Of a stretch of 51,576 bases of DNA, positions 31,431 through 42,889 are shown piece by piece. The position numbers were made by a program, and so were the translations under genes. Position 1 is the stretch's first letter. Each line of letters opens with the position of its first letter. The notes under the pieces are model-generated. The model was not told the DNA's origin. It did no database searches and was given only the letters and a program-made list of their open reading frames with translations. The DNA is from Folioceros fuciformis (Eukaryota > Anthocerotophyta > Anthocerotopsida > Anthocerotales), in NCBI GenBank assembly GCA_049999805.1, contig JBNGIO010006320.1, forward strand, positions 313,593 through 365,168, in the 5' to 3' direction.

Positions 31431-32000
31431 CAATGTTCCAGTCCCGTGTCACAAAATTTCAGCAAAACGAGAACGCAAAGACTGGAAGAAAATCGTGTTG
31501 CCTTACTGAATTACAGGAAAGTCGTGCTGAATTGAGCAGCTTGCAGACAGATCCATCGCCTTCTGGCTCGGGTAGCCTGCACGCCAGCCATTCGGAGAAC
31601 TGCCGAATGAATGCCAAATTTAGGGCTGCATCTGTAGGGGGCATACTTGATGGTAACTACGGATTGGGCATGAATGGCATCCATTCCCCTTGGGCCATTC
31701 AAGGGAACAAGCTTTCGTCCACCGGGGAGACATGCCGCCGTAGCGCGATCCGAGACCACTACCGATGAGAGAGGAACCGAGCCCGAAATTTGGATGGGCA
31801 GGTGGCCTCAGCCACCCACAGGAGAATTGTCACCCTCTGGGAATCCATCCGGGAGCTCAAGAGCTAGCTCCTAGTCGGAGTGCAGTCCGTCTCGAAACTC
31901 GTGTCCCCTCGTCCGTTACTAAAATAAGGGTTCTTAACGCGAACGTCCACAGAACTGCTCACGCCAACCTCCACAGAGGAGGGGTGAGCTTTAAAAAAAA
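31431..32000. other. Intergenic, no gene seen
   Basis: Short overlapping frames only; nothing recognisable. Confidence 0.5.
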
Positions 32001-32004
32001 ATAG

Positions 32005-32152
32005 TGTAAGACTCCATGGTTCTAAAAATTGCGTCAGACGGCTCCATGGCTCTATAAATTGTTTAAGACTGTGTAAGACAGCACCATGGATCTAAGAATC
32101 GTGTAAGACAGCTCCATGGCTCTAAAAATCGTGTACGACAGCTCCATTTTGT
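32005..32152. repeat. Tandem repeat, about 37 bp x 4
   Basis: Degenerate copies of gtgtaagacagctccatggc followed by tctaaaaatc. Confidence 0.8.
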
Positions 32153-32240
32153 GATCAATTCCATGTACTAACCCCAACGATCGCTGGTCTCCCCAGCGTT
32201 CGACACCGGCTTGGTTTCCAACAACCCCTTAATACAATCG

Positions 32241-32838
32241 CTACTCAAAGGTCGGATCCCTTGATAAAGGTCGGATTCCGTGTCTCCAAGGGAGGATGGT
32301 GTACCTGTAAGGGCTCAGGGCTCGTGGAGAAGCTCCGAAGGCCGTAACTCCAAGGGCTCGTAACAGAACCCCCGGAGCTCGCGCCAGCGCCCGCAGGGAC
32401 ACACCTAGGGCTCGCGCCTGAACCTTCCGGGCTCTCGCCAGCAACCGCAGGGCCACCGCTAGGGCTCGCGCCAGAACCCTCCGGGATCGCGCCAGCACTC
32501 GCACAGCCACTGCCAGGGCTCTCGTCAGAACCCCACGGGCTCGCGCCAGAACCCCACGGGCTCGCGCCAGAATCCCACGGGCTCGCGCCAGAACCCCACG
32601 GGCTCGCGCCAGAACCCCACGGGATCGCGCCAGAACCCCACGGTCTAGTGCCAGAACCCCACGGGCTCTCGCCAGAACTCCAAGGGCTCGCTGCAGCAGT
32701 CCAACGGAATGAATTGACAGGATCCCAAGTATACCTGAAAGCGAAATAATTCAAAAGGTTCGTACTGGAACAGAGAGTGCATGATCTGAGATGGAGTTGC
32801 TCCAGCGCCATGGGGTTCACATTCTGACACGGAATCAC
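32241..32838 (-). repeat. 21-bp minisatellite inside a 197-codon frame
   Basis: Between about 32400 and 32700 a 21-bp unit (accccacgggctcgcgccaga) is repeated about eight times, with more diverged copies on one side. On the minus strand it gives SPWGSGA heptads within a 197-codon frame (32245-32838), but all three frames are open through the array because the period is a multiple of three, so the frame is weak evidence of a gene. It lies downstream (minus strand) of TMF-derived copy F. I would not call a protein. Confidence 0.75.
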
Positions 32839-32959
32839 AGTTTTTGTTTGTTGTTAGTGGTGGCACTGGACACCTGAGGAACAAGTGTCAAAAAATCCAG
32901 AATTAGCTGAGCATACCTGGATCGAATGCATTTGCATTTCCCGTCTGTGCATTTGTCTT

Positions 32960-34100
32960 ATAATGGAGATAGTCTTCCTCACCTCATTCATCTGCCACGT
33001 AAGCATCAGAAATCTGGTGAGTTTGAACCTGAAAACCTAAGACGAAACCAAGACAGGACGGAGAACCGAGGCAACACCATCTCAAAAGGTTGCTACGCGT
33101 AATTCATGAGAAAGAAAGGTTCAAAGATCGCTAGTGCCAGCAACACAAACCACCTGGTTAACATCCAAAGCTGATGTACACGGACTACGGAGTGTATGAC
33201 ACCGATACTTTGAAGCTGCCTCCAGACGATCACACTGAAAACATACTCAGCAAATGCTCATGATCAGGTACTGAGCAGCCTCGTATTATTCCACATTTGA
33301 AAACCAATGCATTTTAGAACTACCACACTTACCACCGTTGTGTGGAGCTTAGCCATCTCTTCCGCCATTGCGCCCAGATTGCTCTTGACCGAACTCTGCA
33401 CCATAAAATGTCAAGGTAATAATGGAACACAGGAACAGGATGGCACCAAGTAAGCATTTCCGGCTGACATTGTTTCATATACCTGTTCGGTCTTTGTCTG
33501 GGGCTGTCCGGTCTTTGTCTCACCGCTGGCTGGCTCACGGCGTTTTTCTAGTGATAGTAAAAGTTGAACTTGTTGTTCTGCCAAGCGAGAAACCTACAAA
33601 ACCAAGAAGTGGCAGTTAGACGTTCTGCTTATGCAGAGGAGAGGAGCCAAAGGGACGGGGAGATGAAACTTGAGATGCACGACATAGCATCTTTCAATCC
33701 CAACCTCTGCCGCTACCACATCCAGCTTAGACACAAGATCTTTGCTGGATCTGTTTCTCTCGTCGGCTGCCGTTGCCCTTGCTTCAGCCGCCGCAAGCCT
33801 TGCTTCAGCAGCCGCAATCCTTGCCTCAGCCGCCTGTGTACAGAATCGCAGAACCAGAGATAAGGGGGCAGCTCCTCGAAGGGACTGGTATCGGAAACAA
33901 ATTTTATAGCACTCATGAGAGAACACTGTAACATGTGGCCGTTACAGCGAGTTTGCGAGGGCCACCTGAAGCTGATCATTAACTGAGCTCTTCCGATCGG
34001 CTACAGACACGGATTTCTCATCCTTCGCAGGAGTTGCTTCCAGGACATTCTTAATGTCTGGGAATTCTTCTGCATGGCGCTCTTTTGCACCCTGATAAAC
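32960..34100 (-). pseudogene. Decayed copy of the 3' half of golgin TMF (copy F)
   Basis: Remnants in TMF order on the minus strand: KERHAEEFPDIKNVLEATPA to SVNDQLQ (about 34090-33970; two TMF exons fused by loss of the intron), AAEARLAAAEARATAADERN (about 33840-33700), VSRLAEQQVQLLLSLEKRRE (about 33590-33490, internally deleted), SNLGAMAEEMAKLHTTV (about 33395-33335), and CDRLEAASKY (about 33240). Donors and acceptors are partly preserved. The C-terminal exons are truncated. It probably encodes nothing full length. Confidence 0.7.
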
Positions 34101-34106
34101 ACATCA

Positions 34107-34640
34107 TCAAACAAGAAGCAAGATTGATGCAGTACAGAGCAAGTATTTCTCCCAGAAGCAAGGTTTATGACGAGAGTAATCGGGAGTTGGCACCGTCGGG
34201 GTCGGGGTCGATGAGTCCGTGATTGTCGTCGGCACAGTCGGGGTTGAGTCCATGATGATCCATGTGTCGAAATCAGAATCAGATTGTCCGATGGTCGGAG
34301 GGAATCTCCTTTCTTCCTCCAGCGGATATGACAATCCGGCCATATCTGAATCTCTTCAAAATTGCAAGAAGCATGAAAATTAGAACTAGCGTGAGAATTC
34401 GAACTCCTACCTCTACCTCAGCTACCGGTTATCCTCCTCTATTATAGATCTACCGCTCTAATGCAGAAAGGAAGTGGCCTGGAATTCAATCGGCCCCGGG
34501 TACCTTGTCTGCAGCAAGGTGTTTCGAGTAAGGCTGACGGCACTCTTCGCGAATGGAATCCCACGTTCTTGGAGGTAATCTGGATGGAATAGAAAATCGG
34601 GTGCTGCCTCGCTGTGAAGACCTCTACCACCTCCTTCCAT
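34107..34640 (-). pseudogene. Decayed family exons of unit F
   Basis: The first exon starts MEGGGRGLHS (34640), close to MEGGGRKMHI of intact copy 3, then loses the frame; an ACCGGTAGCTGAGG remnant marks the former NNRQLW region. The second exon (34343-34107) begins MAGLSYPLEEERRF, has a threonine/proline-rich acidic stretch (TPTVPTTITDSS) and ends in a hydrophobic segment (YLLCTASILLLV) and a stop, just upstream of TMF-derived copy F. Confidence 0.55.
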
Positions 34641-36031
34641 GGCTAGAAAACACAAACATGTTCCGCGTAAATGATAACGTAAAGACAGTGTACTAGCTTG
34701 GACGACGAAGGAGGAGCGAAATACGTTCAGATGGGTGCTGGTCCGCATGCGCAGTTCAGTCGGTGGTGTGGACAGAGCCGCCCGGCCATTAGTAGTGCCT
34801 CCAATACCATTTAGATATGTACTCCAGTGGATGGTCCTGGTTGGACGGGTACCGCATTGTTCCAGTTGCATGTCCCCACGATGTCCCACTTCATAGATCG
34901 TGCAGTTTGCTGAGCACACCATCCAGACGCTGTACCATTTATCGCTGACATGAGTGGTAAAGGTGGTGGCACTACAAAGCTGGAGTCTTTGCATTTGCAG
35001 TTCCTCCTAATCCGATGCAGTAGTTACTCCAGACGAAAAACGGAAAGCCCGATGAAGGATGTTGCATGCGGGAAAGTGTGGTGCAGAATCTATGGGCTTA
35101 CCGTCAGATCCATCCCAGAATCTATGGGCCCGTGCCAGGTGGCCTTGCATGCCAGGTGCCCTGAATGGCATCAAATCCCCAAGACCCTGTGACCGAAGGA
35201 GCTCCTAATATGCACACTCGAAGCAGTGTTGCGATGATAAGGTGGTCGAAGCTGGCAGATAAGTAGTGCAAAAAGACGTGCTTTCCCCGTACCCGCCCTG
35301 TGCATGGACGACGTCTAATGTGATCCCCTCTGCATTTTGCCTTTCGATGCCACAATAGAAATGTCCTGGGATGGACAGTGTCACTTGGATGTGTCAGGAA
35401 CCGCAAGCATCGAGCACAAGCCCACGAAGCAGGCGAGCAGACTACTCACCAACATGGTTGGTACCACATTTCGTCTCGATCCAGTCTGCTGAAAACTGAA
35501 ATCTCTTTTTCCTCGAGTGTCGGGGACAATCCGCCAATGGAGTAGAGATCGAGCATGTTACTAGCTGGTGGTGAAGAGCAATTTACTAGCTGGTAGTGGA
35601 AAGGACTCAACGCTGCCGCTTTAGTCTGACTGGTAAGCTCTTCAGCACAGTGGACCATACATACAAGCAAACCAGGAGTTGGCTCCCTGGCATGGTTGTT
35701 TAATATGCACAAGCACTAGTAAGGTAAGCTCAAGACAGGGCCACGCTTTACAGGATCTGCCTTTTTGCAGCTATTTAAATATGTGTGCAATTTTCTGCAG
35801 CGATGTATTGACATGTGGTGATGACAAGCAGATGTTGCCAGGCAGTGGAATCTACTTGACCTGCAGGTGCAACTGACAACGTCACATTCGGGCATACCAC
35901 GTGCGGTTCGCATCTGCTGGTGGTTTTGATTGGACGATTCCTTAGAGCTCTAGTCTTACCTACTGGCAGAGTCATCAGTTCCAGAGTTGTGACAGAACTC
36001 CAAAGTCCTAGACAGAATGATCATGCAGATT
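34641..36031. other. Intergenic, unit F 5' flank then unassigned sequence
   Basis: Bases 34700-34880 match 31315-31440. From 34950 to 36031 I see only short frames without recognisable domains. Confidence 0.5.
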
Positions 36032-37489
36032 CTACTTCGCATCCTGGGATGGATTCGGGGCAACGGTTATGGTGACGTCGGATTCATCAGCAGGTGTACC
36101 CAGCCCGCGTTCCTTGGTGGTAGGTGAGCCAGTTTCGATGTTGCCTCCGGTTGTTTCTTCGTCACTGTACAGTTCTGTCTTTCCGTGGGTGGCAAGCGTG
36201 TCTTTCACGGACATGACCACCGGGATCGCACACACCACACCTAAAGCGACTAAAATCCAGTTGATGATGAGCTCCCACAAGTAGGACACCTTTTTGGCAT
36301 CCACCTGTGCCGCCATGGCGTTGCCCGCGTTCTGTATGGCCTTGTAGAAACCAGAAAACCGGGCTGCTTGCTCCGAGTTGTTGGTGAGAGCTCCCAAGAG
36401 CCAGTATATGTAAGTTTGCCAGAAGGCATCAAACAGACCGTAGCAAGTGTATAGGACAACGGGGCCGGCGTAGCTACTGCTCTTGGCAAGATCGAGCAGC
36501 TTGTCGTCGCTGAGCAGCTTCACGGACTCCCTGGTGAAGGTGAGCTGAAATGCGAGCCCTCCCCCCCAGACCGACACCACCAGCACGGCCAGAATGGCCA
36601 GCCCCAGCCACGCCCTGCCGCTTCTCCGCATGAACCGGTTGTCAAGAGTGTGGCCCATCACGTTGGACCCTAGGACCTGCGCTGCCCAGTACAACGCGCC
36701 ATTGAATGCTCGGGAGCGGATGCTGAACTTGCCACCTCCGTTCACATCGTTGAACTGGTAGGTGTAGAACCAGTTAGAGCAGATGAACATGGGGACCAGA
36801 GTCACCATCCTCCAGTCGCCGAAGAGTTTGAAAATCTCCACAGCCTCCGTCCTCCAATCCGAGTACTTGTAAGGAGAGACAGCCGTCCCGTCATCCCGAA
36901 TCACCTTGCTCGGCGGGAGGAGAAGCACAGACAGGATGGCTCCGAATGCCATTATCGCCATGAAGGCGATATAGGTTCCATTCCCCACATGGGATTTGGA
37001 ATTTCCCCATTCGATGATGAGCGCCACGACGGATCCCAGAGTGCCTCCCAGATTGAAAATTCCCCAGAAAATGCCTATGAACTTGCCCTTGTCTTTCTCG
37101 TCAGGATATGAGATCATGATGGCCCCCTGAGCTGCCCACAGGAAGCCAGCCCCCACTCCCAGCACAGCCCCAGCGAAGATGACGAAGAAGGCATTGTAGG
37201 ACAGATAGGAACCCACATACAAGACGTAGGTGAGACCCCCAAGAAGCAGCGTCAGGCGATGGCCGACCACGTTGAACACTCCTCCAGCCAGCAAAGAGAA
37301 CACAGCAAACGTCACTGAGAGAGCAGTGTTGGCGTTGTCAGTGATGGTGGACTCAGCCTTCCCTGCACCTCCTAGCCCACCAAGAGCATTGAACATGCCT
37401 GGACAGCAGAAACAAATGACACCAAGCAGAACCACTTGCGCCAATGGGCTCCGATATCGAAATCGCTCGAATGTCTTCATGGTATCCAA
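36032..37489 (-). CDS. UNC93-like major facilitator membrane protein
   Basis: An intronless gene of 485 residues. It starts MDTMKTFERFRYRSP and runs into a first membrane helix with the family signature VICFCCPGMFNALGGLGG; about eleven further hydrophobic segments follow, with a conserved GAGFLWAAQGA loop and SYPDEKDKGKFIGIFWGIFN after helix 4, typical of the UNC93/DUF895 branch of the MFS. A cytosolic loop follows the sixth helix (about residues 195-225), and the C-terminal tail is hydrophilic, threonine/glutamate-rich. UNC93 relatives in plants have been linked to potassium balance and stress, but the substrate of this one is unknown. Start: the only ATG before the conserved N-terminus. Confidence 0.88.
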   Translation of the reverse strand: MDTMKTFERFRYRSPLAQVVLLGVICFCCPGMFNALGGLGGAGKAESTITDNANTALSVTFAVFSLLAGGVFNVVGHRLTLLLGGLTYVLYVGSYLSYNAFFVIFAGAVLGVGAGFLWAAQGAIMISYPDEKDKGKFIGIFWGIFNLGGTLGSVVALIIEWGNSKSHVGNGTYIAFMAIMAFGAILSVLLLPPSKVIRDDGTAVSPYKYSDWRTEAVEIFKLFGDWRMVTLVPMFICSNWFYTYQFNDVNGGGKFSIRSRAFNGALYWAAQVLGSNVMGHTLDNRFMRRSGRAWLGLAILAVLVVSVWGGGLAFQLTFTRESVKLLSDDKLLDLAKSSSYAGPVVLYTCYGLFDAFWQTYIYWLLGALTNNSEQAARFSGFYKAIQNAGNAMAAQVDAKKVSYLWELIINWILVALGVVCAIPVVMSVKDTLATHGKTELYSDEETTGGNIETGSPTTKERGLGTPADESDVTITVAPNPSQDAK

Positions 37490-38199
37490 TGGATAACATT
37501 CAGCAAGAGAACTTCACTGTCTTACAGGATTCGACTGGAAGCTCTTACGCTCTTTACGCTCTTATACAGACAACCCCGTCGTGTCCGGGTATTAGTAAAC
37601 GAAAGTCAGTCCAAAACTAAAGCCGGCACCATAGGGGGAGCCGACTTGTTGGCACCTTCCTGGCCGGCAAAGAGTAACTGTTCCGACACAGATAGTAACT
37701 ACAACACCAGGCACTCTGCTTGGTTACTTCGTATATTCTCTATCCACTGAATCAAGTGGTGTAATCATACATGTCCAGCAGTATGGTTCGCATCCCAGCT
37801 TGGTGCTTTAAAGCCCTACTGTCCACAGAAGCAACGACAAATTCACGACAAATTCATCAAATCGACCTTCAAGGGAGTTGTCGTCTTGGAGTCGCTGGCG
37901 TCATCAGCCACCCCATGACCGACGACTTCCGAGGAGAAGGCTTCATAGGAAAGTACAACAGTTTTGTACAACCTGCCCGACTCCTGTTACGTGGACATCC
38001 TACACCCCTCAACACTATGAACTCACAGAAGGCAAGGGAAGCTTCCAGAAACTCTACTTTGAACACCAGTTGATTGCCTTCGTCAGTACACTTCCGGCAT
38101 GACGAGGCCTTTCATCATGAAAAGAGGTGCAGGTGGCGCCACCATAATGGCCCCTGGAGGAGCAGAAGGAATTATGCAAGCAAAATTGTGTGGATTCGT
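37490..38199. other. Intergenic, no gene seen
   Basis: UNC93 5' side and golgin 3' side. Frames here are short and unremarkable. Confidence 0.5.
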
Positions 38200-41100
38200 C
38201 TACCTGGTAGCACTGAGCCTCTCAATCTGCACATGACACATCATTTTTAGCTTGCCACAACTGGGAACACGCGAGTGGTGCCGGCTGCTTACAAAAACGT
38301 CTTCGAAATATCTCCAACAAGCATACCTGGCCCACAAGCAGATCTATTTGCTCCCTGTACATTTGTTTGACGTCTGCAAGGTCTGCCCTCAACTCTTCCA
38401 CCTGCAACGTGAACACGGCAAAATATGACGACTCTTGATGCTGGACCACCTCTGAACGTTGCCAATGTTGTGCGCCATCACTCATCCGGAAGGTTCAAAT
38501 TCTGCAACTGCCTGCAAAGTAGATTACCTCTTCATCACGTTCCCCCATGAGCTCCAAAGCTGACGTGTGTCGACGGCGGAGTGAATCAAACTCAGCGCGC
38601 AAGGCAGGTAGTGAAGATGCCTCCAGACGATACTGTTCACACTGAAAAACACAGCAGATACTAAGGCTAAATTTCATCAAGTACGCTAAGAATCCTAGCC
38701 CACATTCTAAAACCGAATGTACCTGTGTGGTGAGCTTCACAAGCTCTTCTGCCAGTGAGTTCCGAGTACTTTCCAAAGAATTCTGCATCAACGAGTATAA
38801 AGTGACCCAACAGGATAACAAAAGTACTAAATGAAATACCAAACCAAGAGCGTAAGATTCCTGCTTACTCCAGACCTAACGACCCTGACTCCAGACCTCG
38901 CTGGATCACTTTCACTACAAAAACCAGCCGTTGAGATACATACCAGTCGGGCCGCGTATGATGCCAGTTCTCCTTCTTTCTGTCGTAGGTGGGCTTCTAC
39001 CTGCTCCAATGTAGCAGGTGTGATAAAGCCTTTGCCAAAATGTGTGGGATCACTGAAACTAAATCTTTCACCAAATTGTCGGTCTGAGTCCAAGGTTGTC
39101 TGGAGATAATAGCTCTCTTCTACGCTGCCAGCACTGCTTCCACTGGGCAATCTTCTGAGGCTTCTAGTAGAGCCTGGCAAGGAGGAAACACGTAAGTCCT
39201 GGTGAACAGACAACCGGCTATTACCAGCAGACCTTGTTGCAAAAGTTGCAGGAAACTCTGACTTACTATATTCTGTCTGAGAGTTATGTGCGACATTATT
39301 CTTATCATTCGCCCAACCATCTGAAGGCACCCTCTTCTCAAATTCTGCTACTGCTTGACGTGCCTGTTCAAGCTTCTGCACAGCCAGGCATGCCTGGCTT
39401 TAACTCCTAATTTGAAGGCAAGGGCTCATACTCATCAACATGCAAGCGGTGTTCCACATACCTGCTCCAAAACCTCCCTGCTGGCTCGCTCCTCCGCTGA
39501 ACTACGCTTAATTTTCTTTTTCAACTCATTGAGTTCTTCTTCTAACTGCTTGTTTCGAATATCCTGATTAGCAGCTGATTCAGCAGCAGCTAGGTACTCT
39601 TGACGGTTCTCAAGAGCTCGCTGTCTTTCCTTTTCTACTGATCGTTGAAGTTGAGCTTGTTCTGCTCTCAAGCAAGAAAGCTGCAGAAACAAGGAATGAG
39701 AGATAAGACACTCCTCTTATACACAGAAGAGAAGTGGAGAAACTTGAGGTGCATGCCATAGCTAGTCTGAACCACAAACCTGTGCCTCCATCACAGCCAT
39801 CCTAGATAATGTCTGAGATAGGCGATCATTGCTCGATCTCTCTCTCTCCTGGGCTGCAGCAGCCCTCGCTTCTGCCTCCTGTGTGCACATGACACTACCA
39901 GAATTAAGGAGGCACCAGCACAAAGGTAGTGGAAAAGGAAACAAAACGTAATGAAGCACATAAGGTAACAATTTAACATGAAGCCTTTGGAGCGATGGTG
40001 TGAAGCGCAACCTGAAGCCGAGCATTTAAGGACCTCTCGGCTGCAGACCATGCCTCAGCTTTCACAGCAGTTGCTTCCTGCGATTGAAAACATCACGTTT
40101 AAGACCCACATGCCAATACAAGGTAACTGCACACTTCACAGACCAAAAGAGAGAACTTCTTCCCAGTCCGTGGGATCACCTGCAGTGCTTCAATCTGACG
40201 AAGCAGTGGCCTCGTAGACTCAGGCATGTTTGCCAGGAGCTCTGCATATCGCTCTTCTGCACCCTGTCACAGCCATCAAGGACTTATAAGGCAAGATGTA
40301 GAAGACAATATGATGACGCAGAGGACATAGTGACTAACAAGACAATCACTCTTACAAATTCAAGAAATCAATACTGACAAAGACCAACCTTGCAGCGATT
40401 TTCCAACTCTTCCATGTCCCTTTGAAGCATGTCCTCTCGATGAGCAGCCTAACACCAACATAAGTAACAAACAATGTGAACACACTGCATCCCGAGCTGT
40501 TAGACCAACCAGAGTGTGCACAATGGCATACCAGCTGGTCAGCTTTACTCAAGGCATGGCGCAGTTCGTCTAGTGTTTGTAGCAACGTTGCTTCCCGCTC
40601 TGATGCCTCTCGCACACGTCTATCAAGGTCTGCCTTGGCATCACTATTTGCACGTGCCTCTGCTTGAGCTTCAGCTTCTCTGGCCTCATGCAGGAGATTA
40701 ACATAGTACTCCTTCTGAGCAGCAAGTTCTGCCTGGCCCTTTTCTACAGCTTCTTGCAAGGCCTTCTCTGTTGCAGCTTTGTCCTTTCTAATGCTTTCCA
40801 CTTTTGCCTCTTCCACCTGTTTCATGACCCTTCACGTCAGAAAGTTCTTTCCCTGGGGCTGAGACGTCAAACGAAAGACCACAGCTCACTTTGCTGCTGA
40901 GCAAGTTGTATGATATCAATCTACACCCTTGAAACATCACAAAATCTTCTGCAAGGGTGGACTACAACTTATCTTCTTCCAACAGACAGCAAACGTCAGG
41001 AAGAATATTCCACCTGTAACCTAGAATTCAACCGTGACTTCTCTTCTTCCAACTCCCGGATCTACGTAAAAGAAACGATCTTTAGGTCCATGAGACAGGA

Positions 41101-42889
41101 ACCGCCAACAATCTGCATTACAAAACACTCTCAAACAATACTCGTACCTGGGCCCGCAGTTTCTTCATGTGAGCTTCTTGTGCTGCCTGTTTTTTAGAAA
41201 GCTCTTCACCTGGCCCAAAGGAGGGTCGCGTCTACTGAGTAAATGGCGAGAGAAAACGACAATGACCCAGACCTCTCGCCACACTCCTGAAAAACGACTC
41301 AACCACAAGCGCGTGTCCAACCTTGGTGTTACCTTCAGCCATGACTTGTTTGATGATCTCATCTTTCTCTTTCAGAAGTGGAGATGAGTCACTTTTTCGA
41401 CTCTGCTCTCTTCTCAGCATATCCCTTTCCTTAGTTAAGGCATAAACCTTCAAAAACAAGGGAGTGCTCGAAACAGTTGGTTTTTCAATTCGGGGCAGCC
41501 TATGACCAGAGCAAAAGAAATGCGCATGAATATGAGTGACTTGAAAAGCCATTCATATTGACCACGTCTTCACATGAAGACGTGGTCAATATGAGTGGCC
41601 TTTCAAGTCTTTCTCCAGTTATGAGAAAGAGAAAGAATGTCATACCTTCCGCTCAGCAGTCCCGAGTCGATGCTGGTACTCTTGTCTCAATGCTTCCAGT
41701 TCAGCATCAGATGACTTGCTCTGCCACCACCGAATAACTGAGTTGAAGAGACACAAAGAGTCCTTCCTCGAGAGTGAGACCTAACGCTCAATACATTCGA
41801 CTCACCTTCAACTCAGCAATAGTAGCCTTCAGATCTTCATTTTCGATGAGCAGCCTCGAGATCTCATCAGCCTTTGCCTGCCAACAAGCAGCATCCCATA
41901 CCAAAATGAAAAATCCAACCAGGCCTCATATTTAGAGATTATCGACAACAAACATAACATTACTGGAGCTCGGCCCTCATCTCAGGCACCGCCAATGCCA
42001 GAAGAAGGATCTTCAACGGACTCCTACCTGTGCTTGTCTCGCGGCGCCCTGCAGAGCAGCCTCCAGCATTTGCATTTCTCTTCCTCCCCCATGCTTGTCC
42101 TCTGCATCAGAGGACCTAACCACAGGGAAATTGATGACTCCATTTGCCTTCCCATCATGCTGTTCTCCACCAGGAGATCTATCTGCAACTATCGGTCGAG
42201 CTTCTACAAAATCCTCCGCCTTCTCTCCTTCAGTACTCTCATGCACTACTTCCCCATTCGCACTAGGAGCCTTCGTCACCTCCATCTCAACCTCTTCCAA
42301 AACCGTAGCTGGAAGACTGCCGACCTGAACCAAGGGAGGCTCACCGGCACTCTGCATCTGCTCCGAAGATCTATCACGCTGCAAAGCCTGCACCACCTGA
42401 TCATCTCCATCCCCCCCCCCTCTTCCCTCTTCCGACCGAACCTCGCCCTCCCCCTCCTGCGGATCTTGACTGGCTCCATCCGGCACTGCAGAGCCACCTG
42501 CTGGTGCCGCATCCTCTGCTGATCTAGGCTCCGGTAGCACGGGCTCCACCACCGCCTCACTCGCTGGTGCTGGTGCTGGCGCTTGTGCTGGTGTTGGCGC
42601 TGGCTCTGGCTCTAGCTCTGGCTCTAGCTCTGGCTCTGGCTCTGGCTCGGGAACAACAACTGCACAATTGGGAGCAAAGTGGATGAGCTACAAAGGAATT
42701 GGCAGAAATGCCACATCCCACCAGATAGCTTGCAGCATCACCTGGTGCAGGAGCATCGCTCCTGACCTCGAAACCAAGGGCGGAGTCGAAATTCTTCTCG
42801 ATGGACTTGACACCCTCGCTGAGCTTAGTGACAACCAAGTCCCCGAGATTGAGGTTGTTGAGGTTGTTCAAGGACGTGAACCACGCCAT
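38200..42889 (-). CDS. GC5: Golgin candidate 5 (TMF homologue), Golgi coiled-coil tether
   Basis: Eighteen exons read from 42889 to 38200: 42889-42715 (donor uncertain), 42659-42028, 41877-41806, 41720-41646, 41447-41333, 41209-41148, 41061-41014, 40816-40532, 40448-40389, 40263-40180, 40077-40012, 39878-39780, 39680-39462, 39375-38944, 38782-38723, 38641-38528, 38401-38327, 38226-38200; total 899 residues. The start MAWFTSLNNL and KSIEKNFDSALGFE is the hallmark of plant GC5, a golgin that binds Rab6-type GTPases at the Golgi. An acidic PEPE-rich region follows, then long coiled coils with the family motifs KVESIRKDKAATEKAL, PESTRPLLRQIEAL and SALELMGERDEE. It ends IERLSATR. Plant relatives are around 950 residues. 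Its 3' half has been copied three times into the 10-34 kb region. Confidence 0.9.
41538..41609. repeat. Inverted repeat, 35-bp arms, 2-base spacer, in golgin intron 4
   Basis: Left arm 41538-41572 (gacttgaaaagccattcata onward) and right arm 41575-41609 are reverse complements with two mismatches. The inner 19 bp are perfect. It lies in the intron between exons 41720-41646 and 41447-41333. Confidence 0.92.
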
